A DNA stretch of 40,671 bases, from NCBI GenBank assembly GCA_044230205.1, contig JBGARN010000023.1:1-40671 (forward strand), in the 5' to 3' direction. Of this stretch, positions 1 to 7,668 are shown piece after piece. The position numbers and the translations under genes are program-made. Under the pieces are notes generated by a model, which was not told where the DNA came from, ran no database searches, and was given only the letters and a program-made list of their open reading frames with translations. The number at the start of each line of letters is the position of its first letter. Positions within the stretch are counted from its first letter, which is position 1. The DNA is from JAEUTH01 sp044230205 (GTDB lineage Bacteria > Bacteroidota > Bacteroidia > AKYH767-A > OLB10).

Positions 1-188
1 AATTGTGGCAACAAAATAATCACCCTATAGAGATATGGAGCAATGAAGTTTTTGATCAAAAAATAGATTACATACATAATAATCCCATTGAAGCAGGCTT
101 TGTAGAAAAACCAGAGCAATGGAGACTAAGCAGTGCCTGCGACTATGCAGGCGAAAAGGGATTGGTAAACATTGAATTGATTCAATAA
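1..188 (+). CDS. REP-associated tyrosine (Y1/IS200-like) transposase, C-terminal fragment
   Basis: This is the last ~61 residues of an ORF that enters from the left edge; the TTG at 3 is only the first in-frame codon, not a real start. The segment DYIHNNPIEAGFVEKPEQWR followed by SSACDY is the characteristic C-terminal block of the small Bacteroidota Y1 transposases related to RAYTs, which act on REP-like hairpins. The HUH motif and catalytic Tyr lie upstream, outside the window, so intactness cannot be judged. A palindrome of the REP type follows about 60 bp downstream (249-276), which fits a RAYT/REP pair. Family recognition is from sequence reading; the active state is unknown. Confidence 0.8.
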   Translation, partial: LWQQNNHPIEIWSNEVFDQKIDYIHNNPIEAGFVEKPEQWRLSSACDYAGEKGLVNIELIQ

Positions 189-248
189 TCTGTTTATGAC
201 ACGAAAGGGGCTGAAAGCTCACAACTATATTGAACTAAGAGAACCTGT

Positions 249-276
249 CGCGAGGAACACGAGCTACAAGCTCGCG
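249..276. repeat. REP-like imperfect palindrome next to the transposase
   Basis: Two nested inverted repeats are visible. CGCGAG (249-254) can pair with CTCGCG (271-276), and CGAGCT (260-265) can pair with AGCTCG (269-274) around a 3-nt loop. The element is strikingly GC-rich against its AT-rich surroundings and is followed by GGAG repeats (277-286), similar to the foot tetranucleotide of REP elements. It lies about 60 bp after the transposase stop. I found no second copy in this window. It is probably the target or end sequence of the transposase. Confidence 0.55.
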
Positions 277-375
277 GGAGCGGAGGGCTTTAAATCTCAG
301 CCAAATAGCCAAGGGCTGTTATTATATTCAATTACAAATTTCTTCCATAACAAAAATTCAAAAACTAATTATTCA

Positions 376-1953
376 ATGATTGAACAAATGAAGACACTGT
401 TAAAAGTATTTTTTTTGATTTCTCTTTGCACTAATTGTTTTGCTCAAGGATATAAAAAAACAATTAAAAATTCGAGCGGTTCTTACGATTATACTAAAAT
501 CAAAATAGATGAATCAAATGGTAAGATTATTATTTTAAGTTTCACAAGTTTCTCGATATTGGATTTTTCTGCAAATTTGATTTCGGAAAAATCATTTACA
601 AGAAATGTTGGATGGTCAATATTTGGACCGTCATTTCCAATATCAACTAACATGTTTGTATATTCTAATGGTGAATTTTTTGGTGCAACAAACAAACCAG
701 TTATTTATTTATGTGATTCAACCGGAATAATACTTTGGAAACATTATTATGATATCCCCGGCCAATTCTTTTCGAACTGTAACAATATTGTAAGTACTGG
801 AGATAGCAACTTATTAGGAGTAGGCGTTTATAATTCACTTTCTTCTAATAACATCATTGAACCATATTTTTTTAAATTAAACTTTTCTGGCAATTTACTC
901 TGGGCAAAGAGATATATTGGTTTGTACAGTGAAGCTCCTGTAATAGCTGCTCTATCTAATTCAGAATACATAATGGGTATGAACTTAGGCAGTGGCTGCG
1001 GCACAGGCATTTGCAAGATTGATTCAAGTGGTAAAGTGCTTTGGGCAAAATCATACATCCGTCCCCGCAGCATGTTTTATTCATCTGTAATAAAAAATAA
1101 TACAATTACCTTTATTGGCAATCCCGATACAAGTCATACTGTGATTGGCAATGTAAATTATTACTCACCCTACCTGTTTTTTTTACAGGTTGATACTGCA
1201 GGTAATATTATAACTGCCAAACAATACGGTGATTCAATTCACCCATTGGACAAGGCTTCAATTAAAGCAACTAATGACGGTGGCTATATTATTATTACTA
1301 CTATTAAAGTTAACAATAACACCAAGCTGTGTATTATAAAAACAGATAGCATAGGTAATATACTATGGACGAGGCATCATGGTGGCGACTTTACAAATGA
1401 AATTGGGTTGGATGTGGACATTATGCCTGACAGTGGTTACATTGCTTTGGGCAAAACTGATGCACCTGGCGCTGTAAACAACTATTATCTTATTAAAACA
1501 GATAGTCTGGGTTTTGCGGGTTGCCAGGAGTACACTGACACCATACCTGTTTCAACTTTAAATGTAACTGATAGTTTGATTACAATTTACGACAGCACCT
1601 TAACAGTTAATGAATATACTGCAACAGTTCACGACACGGTATTACCGCCATCAATTATTAACCCCGGTTGTAATCTTGCCTTGGGTATCAATCAAAATCA
1701 AAGTTCATATAATAAAAAAACATACTCTTACCCCAACCCCACACAAGGCCGGTTTCAAATAAAAACCGGCAGCACAAATACCTATATGGTAACCGTTACT
1801 GTATATGATACCAAGGGAGTGCAGTTGTTTACAAAGCAATACCGCAATGCAGATGATGTAAAGCTTGATTTAACTGGTTATGGCAAAGGAGTTTATTCCA
1901 TTCGCTTAACAGATAACAAAACTACAAGGTGGAGCAAGGTGGTGGTGGAGTGA
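376..1953 (+). CDS. T9SS-secreted repeat (SBBP/propeller-like) protein
   Basis: The ORF is open from 196, but the first 60 codons run through the REP-like element and look non-coding. The start is taken at ATG 376 (or ATG 388), which yields a clean Sec signal peptide, KTLLKVFFLISLCTNCFAQ. The body, ~420 residues, carries repeated strands of the form D-S-x-G-x-(I/V)-L-W-(A/T)-(K/R), for example IDSSGKVLWAK and KTDSIGNILWTR, as in SBBP/propeller-like Bacteroidota surface proteins. The last ~75 residues (YPNPTQGRF ... GKGVYSIRL ... KVVVE) form a type A T9SS C-terminal sorting domain, so the protein should be exported across the outer membrane and surface-attached or released. It has the same architecture as the genes at 7669 and 9434. 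Its ligand or activity is unknown. Confidence 0.85.
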   Translation: MIEQMKTLLKVFFLISLCTNCFAQGYKKTIKNSSGSYDYTKIKIDESNGKIIILSFTSFSILDFSANLISEKSFTRNVGWSIFGPSFPISTNMFVYSNGEFFGATNKPVIYLCDSTGIILWKHYYDIPGQFFSNCNNIVSTGDSNLLGVGVYNSLSSNNIIEPYFFKLNFSGNLLWAKRYIGLYSEAPVIAALSNSEYIMGMNLGSGCGTGICKIDSSGKVLWAKSYIRPRSMFYSSVIKNNTITFIGNPDTSHTVIGNVNYYSPYLFFLQVDTAGNIITAKQYGDSIHPLDKASIKATNDGGYIIITTIKVNNNTKLCIIKTDSIGNILWTRHHGGDFTNEIGLDVDIMPDSGYIALGKTDAPGAVNNYYLIKTDSLGFAGCQEYTDTIPVSTLNVTDSLITIYDSTLTVNEYTATVHDTVLPPSIINPGCNLALGINQNQSSYNKKTYSYPNPTQGRFQIKTGSTNTYMVTVTVYDTKGVQLFTKQYRNADDVKLDLTGYGKGVYSIRLTDNKTTRWSKVVVE

Positions 1954-1959
1954 AAGACT

Positions 1960-2005
1960 TAAACTTAAAAAGGGCATGAGCTTTTACTCAAGCTTTTTTA
2001 GTTTA
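1960..2005. terminator. Bidirectional intrinsic terminator
   Basis: A long imperfect hairpin with TAAACT / AGTTTA outer arms, an AAAAAGGGC / GCTTTTTT middle and a TGAG / CTCA tip lies between the convergent genes at 376-1953 and 2030-2794. The T-run at 1993-1999 serves the plus strand, and the A-run at 1966-1971 serves the minus strand. Confidence 0.65.
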
Positions 2006-2029
2006 ATAAGGTTTCACTAACATCCTAAA

Positions 2030-2794
2030 TCAAATCTCAAAAAGTGCTTTAATGCTATCGGAAAATGAGCGCCCGGTATTTATTTTGGTTTCGTGCACGT
2101 CCTTCATTTTAATAATATAGGTGCTGTTAAAGCCGCGGTGCACTTCTTTAATTTTATCGGTATTGATAATGATTGCACGATGAACCCTTAAAAACGGAGG
2201 TGCAAGTTTTTCTTCGAGCGATGAAATGGTATAGTCAGTAAGGTATTCCTTGCCATCATCGGTGTAGAGAAATACATATTTTTCCTTGGCCTCCAGGTAA
2301 GCTATTTGCTCAGGCTTGATTAGTAAAATCCTGTCGCCAATTTTTACCGGAATTGATTTGATTTCTTTTTTCGGCTGTAAACCATTGATAAGCTGCTGCA
2401 GCAATTGCGGGTTGGTTTCCTGTTGTACTGTCCCCAATCGCTTCAGTTTTTCAATAGCCTTATCAAGCCTTTCGGCTTCAACCGGCTTTAATAAATAATC
2501 TATTGAGTTTTCTTCAAATGCTTTTATTGCATACGCTTCGTATGCAGTGGTAAAAATTATTTTGGGCATATGCTTCAACTGCTGAAGCATTTCAAATCCG
2601 TTTAGCACCGGCATTTCAATATCAAGAAAAACCAGGTCGGGTTGTAATTGTTCTGTCAGTTCCAAACCGGCCTTGCCGTTGCCGGCCTCGCCTACTACTT
2701 CAATTATGCCGCTGTATTTTTCAAGCAAACGCTTAAGCCGCTTAATGGCCAGCGGTTCATCATCAATTAAAACAGTTTTAAATAGGCTACTCAT
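2030..2794 (-). CDS. LytTR-family response regulator
   Basis: A 254-aa two-domain regulator. Residues ~5-125 are a receiver domain with the acidic pocket D11/D12, phospho-acceptor D58 (VFLDIEMP), T82/T83 and the conserved K103 (LLKP). After a linker, residues ~148-250 form a LytTR DNA-binding domain (LYTDDGKEYLTDYTISSLEE, then RVHRAIIINTDKI). It lies 2 bp downstream of the histidine kinase stop codon, so the two are co-transcribed, and they form a LytS/LytR-type (LytT/AlgR family) two-component pair. The regulated genes cannot be read from the sequence. Domain assignment is strong. Confidence 0.95.
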   Translation of the reverse strand: MSSLFKTVLIDDEPLAIKRLKRLLEKYSGIIEVVGEAGNGKAGLELTEQLQPDLVFLDIEMPVLNGFEMLQQLKHMPKIIFTTAYEAYAIKAFEENSIDYLLKPVEAERLDKAIEKLKRLGTVQQETNPQLLQQLINGLQPKKEIKSIPVKIGDRILLIKPEQIAYLEAKEKYVFLYTDDGKEYLTDYTISSLEEKLAPPFLRVHRAIIINTDKIKEVHRGFNSTYIIKMKDVHETKINTGRSFSDSIKALFEI

Positions 2795-2796
2795 GC

Positions 2797-3864
2797 TTAT
2801 TGCTTTTTTGGTAATTCAATTACAACCTGTTTAGGATGATTGTTTATGGTTAGTTTATAATTTTCGCCATATAACAATGCCAGCTTATCATACGTGCTTT
2901 GCAGGCCATAGCCGGTAATTAATTCATCAGGGAATGCGCTGCCATTATCAGACACGGTAATTCCTATTCGATCACCTAAATCAGCAAGTTTTACATCCAG
3001 CCTGCCGTTTTCAGTGCAGTCTTTCAATCCGTGTTTTAATGCATTTTCAACCAGCGGCTGCAATAAAAAGCGCGGTATCATGTCATTCATTATTGCAGCA
3101 TCTGCCTCTACATTAAAATTTATTCTCTCACCAAACCGCACCTTTTCAATTTCAAGATATGTTCTTGCAATGTTAATCTCTTCACTCACAGGAATAAAAT
3201 TAGCGTCCTGTTTATTTAACGTATAACGGAATAATTGCGAAAGCTGCAGGGTCATCGTTTCAGCCCGTGCAGCATCTTCGTGTATTAATGATGCTATTGA
3301 ATTTAAAGCATTGTAAAGAAAATGGGGATTGATGCGTGCCTGTAAAGTTTTTAGTTCTGCCTGTGTTTTTAACTCGTTCAGCTTACTTAGTTGTAATTGC
3401 TGCTCCTGCAATTGCATGCTGTAATTATCGCGCTGCAGCTGGTACAGGTAAATTACTGATCCTGCAATAAATCCAACCAATAAATTGAATTGCAAATTGC
3501 CCCATACATTGATATCGGATAATGGCCGGCTATACAAGATCATAAATACACCGATACTGATCATTGTGCCTATGGTTACACCGGCAATCATTAGCAGGTA
3601 ATTGAGCAGCACATTAATTACCGGTGAGCCAAACCGTTTCCTTATTATTAAATGGCTGATCAGCGAAATATTGGTAATGCATAACGTAATAATTATACTC
3701 ACCACATACGTCATAATCAATCCGTCAACACCAAATTTCCTGTTCATTACATAAAAAATGATGTTAAGCGCTGTGCCGATAATAACGCCAATTACAGTGT
3801 ACTGTATGTTACAACGTAACCAGTAGTTTTTGATTTTTTGCTGAAATACTTTTTCGAAAAACAT
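2797..3864 (-). CDS. LytS-type sensor histidine kinase (His_kinase/HATPase)
   Basis: From ATG 3864 (355 aa). The frame stays open to 3981, but an ATG at 3864 lies 12 nt downstream of the predicted transcription start and gives a normal membrane N-terminus. Four hydrophobic segments fill roughly residues 15-165. They are followed by a short coiled coil (LQEQQLQLSKLNEL) and the His_kinase block INPHFLYNALNSIASL, with phosphorylated His at ~H181. A HATPase domain follows with N-box PLVENALKHGLK and G-box VSDNGSAFPDEL. There is no extracellular sensor domain, so the signal is probably sensed in or near the membrane. Partner of the LytTR regulator immediately downstream. Confidence 0.93.
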   Translation of the reverse strand: MFFEKVFQQKIKNYWLRCNIQYTVIGVIIGTALNIIFYVMNRKFGVDGLIMTYVVSIIITLCITNISLISHLIIRKRFGSPVINVLLNYLLMIAGVTIGTMISIGVFMILYSRPLSDINVWGNLQFNLLVGFIAGSVIYLYQLQRDNYSMQLQEQQLQLSKLNELKTQAELKTLQARINPHFLYNALNSIASLIHEDAARAETMTLQLSQLFRYTLNKQDANFIPVSEEINIARTYLEIEKVRFGERINFNVEADAAIMNDMIPRFLLQPLVENALKHGLKDCTENGRLDVKLADLGDRIGITVSDNGSAFPDELITGYGLQSTYDKLALLYGENYKLTINNHPKQVVIELPKKQ

Positions 3865-3882
3865 TTTTAAATCTATTGAAGG

Positions 3883-3915
3883 CAAATTTACGGCACTATT
3901 GCTTCCGCAGCTCAA
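3883..3915 (-). promoter_or_regulatory. Bacteroidota-type promoter of the kinase/regulator operon
   Basis: On the minus strand, TTG (complement of 3913-3915) is followed after 22 nt by TAAATTTG (complement of 3883-3890), matching TTG-N17-23-TAnnTTTG. The predicted transcription start, ~3876, leaves a 12-nt leader to ATG 3864 and argues against starts further upstream. Confidence 0.6.
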
Positions 3916-4020
3916 TGAACCGGCAAAATGCAAATATTGTACAATGAAATGCAAATACATGCGATGAACTGCATGAATCATCCGTTAGAATAATTTACTT
4001 TGTTATTGAATTATAAATTA

Positions 4021-5223
4021 ATGAAAACAGGCAATTATCATCTATTTTACTGCACTAACATTCATGCAGGCGAAACATGGGAAGAAATCTTCAGCCAATT
4101 GAAAGAAAATGTGCCGGCTGTTAAAAAGGAATTTCCCAACTGCGAATGGTTTGGCCTTGGCTTGCGGCTGGGCAGTGCTGCTGCAAATGATTTAATTAAG
4201 CCCGAAAACATAAATGCATTCAAACTCTGGCTGCTGGAGAACCGTTGTTACGTTAAGGCTTTGAATGGTTTCCCTTACGGAGGATTTCACCACACACAGG
4301 TAAAAGACAATGTTTATAAGCCCGACTGGACAACTAATGAGCGGGTTATTTATACCGAACAACTGATTAAAGTAATGGAACAACTGATGAATGAAAATAC
4401 TGTAGCAGGTATTTCAACGGTTCCGTTGTCTTACAAGCCATGGATGATTAACAGCTGCAACACTACTGACGTATTTGAAGCCTGTACAGTAAACCTTGTT
4501 AAATGTGTTCAGCTGCTTTACAACATCAGGCAACGCACCGGTAAAATTATTCATATCGATATTGAACCGGAACCTTTCTGCCTGCTGGAAACCACACACG
4601 AAACGGTTGACTATTTTAAAAATTATCTTTTTACCTATGGAGCAGAAGTGCTTAGTAACACTTACACTATATCCAATGAAGCTGCTGTGGCAATACTAAA
4701 AGATCACATCCGCATTTGCTTTGATGTTTGTCACTTTGCAGTTGAGTTTGAAAATGTGCAACAGGCATTACAAACTTTTAAAACAGAAGAAATTAAAATA
4801 GGCCGGATACAAATTAGTGCAGCCCTCAAATTACTCACCTACTCCAATCATGAGAGGGGCTTGCTTTACCAACGGTATAGCGAGTTTGCCGAATCCACTT
4901 ACCTCCATCAAACCATTGTACGCGATTCAAAAAATCATTTGCATCGCTATAGCGATTTGCCTGAGGCACTTCAGCATTTCAATAATGAAGATTTTATTGA
5001 ATGGCGTACCCATTATCATGTACCTGTTTTTATGGACAGTTACAATGAGCTGCATTCAACACAGGACGAAATTTTAAAAACGCTTGAATTTATAAAACGT
5101 GAAAATGTTACCGAACTGCTTGAAGTGGAAACATACACCTGGGAAGTGCTGCCACATCATGAACGTCTATCCGTAAAAGATTCCATCGTTCGCGAATTGA
5201 AATGGGTAATGGCACAACTTTAA
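4021..5223 (+). CDS. eboE: Metabolite traffic protein EboE (TIM-barrel, sugar-isomerase-like)
   Basis: A 400-aa protein from ATG 4021 (an in-frame TTG at 4000 is less likely). It has the distinctive EboE N-terminus HLFYCTNIHAGETWEE, then GLGLRLG, LNGFPYGGFH, YKPDW and STVPLSYKPW, followed by IDIEPEPFCLLE and CFDVCHFAVEFE. The latter two are typical metal-site strands of xylose-isomerase-like TIM barrels. EboE belongs to the conserved ebo cluster, which in cyanobacteria is implicated in moving a precursor to the periplasm (scytonemin pathway). The enzymatic reaction is unknown. An eboF homologue lies downstream at 5776, but eboA-D are not in the window. The stop overlaps the stop of the convergent RDD gene by two bases. 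Confidence 0.85.
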   Translation: MKTGNYHLFYCTNIHAGETWEEIFSQLKENVPAVKKEFPNCEWFGLGLRLGSAAANDLIKPENINAFKLWLLENRCYVKALNGFPYGGFHHTQVKDNVYKPDWTTNERVIYTEQLIKVMEQLMNENTVAGISTVPLSYKPWMINSCNTTDVFEACTVNLVKCVQLLYNIRQRTGKIIHIDIEPEPFCLLETTHETVDYFKNYLFTYGAEVLSNTYTISNEAAVAILKDHIRICFDVCHFAVEFENVQQALQTFKTEEIKIGRIQISAALKLLTYSNHERGLLYQRYSEFAESTYLHQTIVRDSKNHLHRYSDLPEALQHFNNEDFIEWRTHYHVPVFMDSYNELHSTQDEILKTLEFIKRENVTELLEVETYTWEVLPHHERLSVKDSIVRELKWVMAQL

Positions 5224-5702
5224 AGCAATTCTCCGCCTGGCTTTTGTTCCGTTTTTACTACACGGGTTCCTGATAGTGAATCGTGCCAGCCCTCTGAAGC
5301 AAAAAGAAACGATAATGCATCAAAAGGAATAACCCGGGCAAGACTACGGCCCGCCACCTGCATCAACTCAGGTTTATTACCCGACTGATTAATAACTCTT
5401 GTGCGTGTAATCATCTTACCAATAGATTGCCCCGTAAGCGCTTCCAAAAAAGTGTAATAGCTAAACATAGCTACGAAAGTTATAAGGTACCCAAAAAATT
5501 TATCATCTAATAATTCCTCATTACCTGAAAAAAATACAATTGCCAACATGATAACCACAGCCAGCAGGTACCATAATATCGTATCTATCAGGTAATTTAA
5601 AAATCTTACTCCGTTACTTGCACCTTCTGAAAAATCTTCAGCCTGCTTTGTTTTGTCCGAGAGTTCATCCAGCGGATTACTTTCATTATCGATTGGTTCC
5701 AT
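5220..5702 (-). CDS. RDD-family membrane protein
   Basis: 160 aa. After an acidic ~30-residue N-terminus comes the RDD core: NGVRFLNYLIDTILWYLLAV (TM1 with the R...D signature), a second hydrophobic segment (YLITFVAMFSYYTFLEALTG), the GQSIGKMITRTRVI loop, and a C-terminal block ARVIPFDALSF ... WHDSLSGTRVV. RDD proteins are small integral membrane proteins of mostly unknown, possibly transport-related, function. It is convergent to eboE (stops overlapping at 5221-5222) and divergent from eboF with a 73-bp spacer, so it sits inside the ebo pair on the opposite strand. Confidence 0.88.
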   Translation of the reverse strand: MEPIDNESNPLDELSDKTKQAEDFSEGASNGVRFLNYLIDTILWYLLAVVIMLAIVFFSGNEELLDDKFFGYLITFVAMFSYYTFLEALTGQSIGKMITRTRVINQSGNKPELMQVAGRSLARVIPFDALSFLFASEGWHDSLSGTRVVKTEQKPGGELL

Positions 5703-5775
5703 TTGTTTTTTTTCAAAAATAATTAGTGTTTCTCATCTTTCAATAAATATTTTTACACAATACAACACGAGGAAT

Positions 5776-7158
5776 ATGAAACGTATTGCAGTAATTAATG
5801 CAGTTGGCTTAACCACAAATATAATTAATGATAATGCTACCTTCCTAAAAAAATGGCAAAAGGAAAAATCAGTTGCTGTAATAAAACCACAATTACCCGC
5901 TGTAACATGCACCATGCAGGCTACCTATCTTACCGGTAAAACACCATCTGAACATGGTATTGTTGGCAACGGCTGGTACTTTGATGAAGAATGCGAAATA
6001 AAATTCTGGCGGCAATCAAATAAATTAATTCAGGCGAAAAAAATATGGGAATATCTGAAAGAAGAAAATCCTGATTTTACCTGTGCCAATATTTGCTGGT
6101 GGTATAACATGTATTCAAGTGTTGATTATAGTGTGACTCCCCGGCCGCAATATCATGCTGACGGATTAAAACTTCCTGATTGTTATACACAGCCATCATC
6201 ACTGCGGGATGAATTGCAACAAGAGCTGGGAACATTTCCACTCTTTGAATTCTGGGGACCGCGAACTTCTGTAAAAAGTTCGCAATGGATTGCCGATGCT
6301 GCCCTATACATTGAAAAAAAATTCCACCCTACTCTAACCTTAATTTATCTTCCTCACCTGGATTATAACTTTCAGCGCCTTGGTAATGACACATTAAAAA
6401 CTGCAAATGACATTAAGGAAATTGATGAGGTGTGCGAAAAGCTGATTAAGTATTATGAAAAAAATGATGTAGAAGTAATTGTTTTATCAGAGTACGGTAT
6501 TACCGATGTAAATAATCCGATACATCTTAACCGCATTCTTCGTAAAAATAACCTGCTTGCTATACGCGAAGAGGCAGGATTGGAATTGCTGGATGCCGGT
6601 GCATCAGAGGCATTTACTGTTGCCGATCACCAGGTAGCTCATGTTTATGTAAAAAATAAAAATCATACTGAAGAAATTAAAAACCTGCTTTCAAAAGTTG
6701 ATGGAATTGATTTGTTACTGAGCACAGCTGACGCTAAAGAAAATTATGGATTGAATCATAACCGAAGTGGCGATATTATTTGCATCGCCAACAGCAATTC
6801 ATGGTTTACTTATTATTACTGGCTTGACGATAGTAAAGCACCTGATTTTGCTCGTACAGTTGATATACACCGTAAACCGGGTTACGATCCTGTTGAACTT
6901 TTTATGAATCCCGATATTAAAGTGCCATTGCTAAAAGTAGGAACTACGTTAATAAAAAAGAAAATAGGATTCCGGTACCTGATGGATGTAATTCCGTTAA
7001 ATGCTGATTTGGTAAAAGGCTCGCATGGAAATATTCCAGGTTCAAAAAGCAACTGGCCCCTGATTATTGCCAACGAAAAAACTCTGAAAGGAGTAACAGA
7101 ATTTAAAGCTACTGAAATTTTTAGTGTGTTGAGAAATGCAGTAACACGAAATGATTAA
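5776..7158 (+). CDS. eboF: EboF-like alkaline-phosphatase/nucleotide-pyrophosphatase superfamily protein
   Basis: 460 aa from ATG 5776; the open frame back to 5653 is the reverse of the RDD gene and not coding. The fold is recognisable as type I phosphodiesterase/NPP: RIAVINAVGL, the nucleophile region LPAVTCTMQATYLTGKTPSE followed by HGIVGNGW, LIYLPHLDYNFQRLG, VIVLSEYGI and VADHQVAHVYV. At positions where NPP enzymes carry metal ligands, this protein shows changes: DG to VG, GH to FQ, SDHG to SEYG. The Thr nucleophile region is kept. No signal peptide. A phosphodiesterase-like protein accompanies EboE in known ebo clusters, which supports the name. The substrate is unknown. Confidence 0.75.
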   Translation: MKRIAVINAVGLTTNIINDNATFLKKWQKEKSVAVIKPQLPAVTCTMQATYLTGKTPSEHGIVGNGWYFDEECEIKFWRQSNKLIQAKKIWEYLKEENPDFTCANICWWYNMYSSVDYSVTPRPQYHADGLKLPDCYTQPSSLRDELQQELGTFPLFEFWGPRTSVKSSQWIADAALYIEKKFHPTLTLIYLPHLDYNFQRLGNDTLKTANDIKEIDEVCEKLIKYYEKNDVEVIVLSEYGITDVNNPIHLNRILRKNNLLAIREEAGLELLDAGASEAFTVADHQVAHVYVKNKNHTEEIKNLLSKVDGIDLLLSTADAKENYGLNHNRSGDIICIANSNSWFTYYYWLDDSKAPDFARTVDIHRKPGYDPVELFMNPDIKVPLLKVGTTLIKKKIGFRYLMDVIPLNADLVKGSHGNIPGSKSNWPLIIANEKTLKGVTEFKATEIFSVLRNAVTRND

Positions 7159-7226
7159 TTGAAAATGTAATAACTGCAAGGTTTAACATCAGTTCTGATT
7201 AGCCAATCAATGCTGCAATGATTTAA

Positions 7227-7234
7227 TATCTTTG
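7227..7234 (+). promoter_or_regulatory. -7 box of the rnpB promoter
   Basis: TATCTTTG is an exact match to TAnnTTTG. Start of transcription ~6-7 nt downstream coincides with the first base of helix P1 of RNase P RNA at 7240. No convincing TTG -33 box is visible. Confidence 0.6.
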
Positions 7235-7239
7235 CACAG

Positions 7240-7626
7240 TCAGTAATTCGTTCTATCGCTCTTTGAAAAACAAGGGAGGAAAGTCCGGGCAACACAGAGC
7301 GCCATACTTCCTAACGGGAAGGATTCGTCAGCAATGAGGAATACAGAAAGTGCCACAGAAAATATACCGCCATGTTTTTTCATGGTAAGGGTGAAATCGC
7401 GAGGTAAGAGCTCACGCACAATGCAGCAATGTATTGCAGGGGTAAACCTTATGGGTTGAAAGGCCATGTAGGTCGTAAATTAAGGGCTGCTCGCTCTTGC
7501 TGATTTGCGCAAGCAATTAGCGTTACGATGGGTAGGCTGCTATAGTTTGCATGCGAATGTAAACACAGATAAATGATAGAAGCTTTCTTAAAGAAAGTAC
7601 AAAACCCGGCTTACAGATTTACTGAT
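7240..7626 (+). ncRNA. rnpB: RNase P RNA, bacterial type A
   Basis: Catalytic RNA of ribonuclease P, which matures tRNA 5' ends. Conserved regions appear in order: GAGGAAAGTCCGGGC (7277-7291), GAAAGTGCCACAGAAA, TACCGCC, GGTAAGGGTGAAA, GGTAAGAGCTCACGC, AGGGGTAAACC, then near the 3' end AGATAAATGATAGAAGC and the ACAAAACCCGGCTTACAG terminal block. Helix P1 can be seen directly: TCAGTAA (7240-7246) pairs with TTACTGA (7619-7625). It has its own promoter box and a strong terminator at 7634. Confidence 0.95.
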
Positions 7627-7633
7627 ACATTTC

Positions 7634-7660
7634 AAAAGCCCGGAAATTCCGGGCTTTTTT
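7634..7660. terminator. Intrinsic terminator of rnpB
   Basis: AAAGCCCGGAA-A-TTCCGGGCTTT hairpin with a T-run continuing to 7660. It lies just after the rnpB 3' end and 9 bp before the stop of the convergent T9SS gene, so it can serve both strands. Confidence 0.9.
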
Positions 7661-7668
7661 GTTTGGCT

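Noticed and set aside
196..375. 60-codon N-terminal extension of the T9SS gene
   Set aside because: It runs through the REP-like element and lacks sense; the signal peptide begins at 376-388.
3865..3981. 39-codon extension of the histidine kinase
   Set aside because: It contains the promoter and the predicted transcription start at ~3876; the ATG at 3864 fits better.
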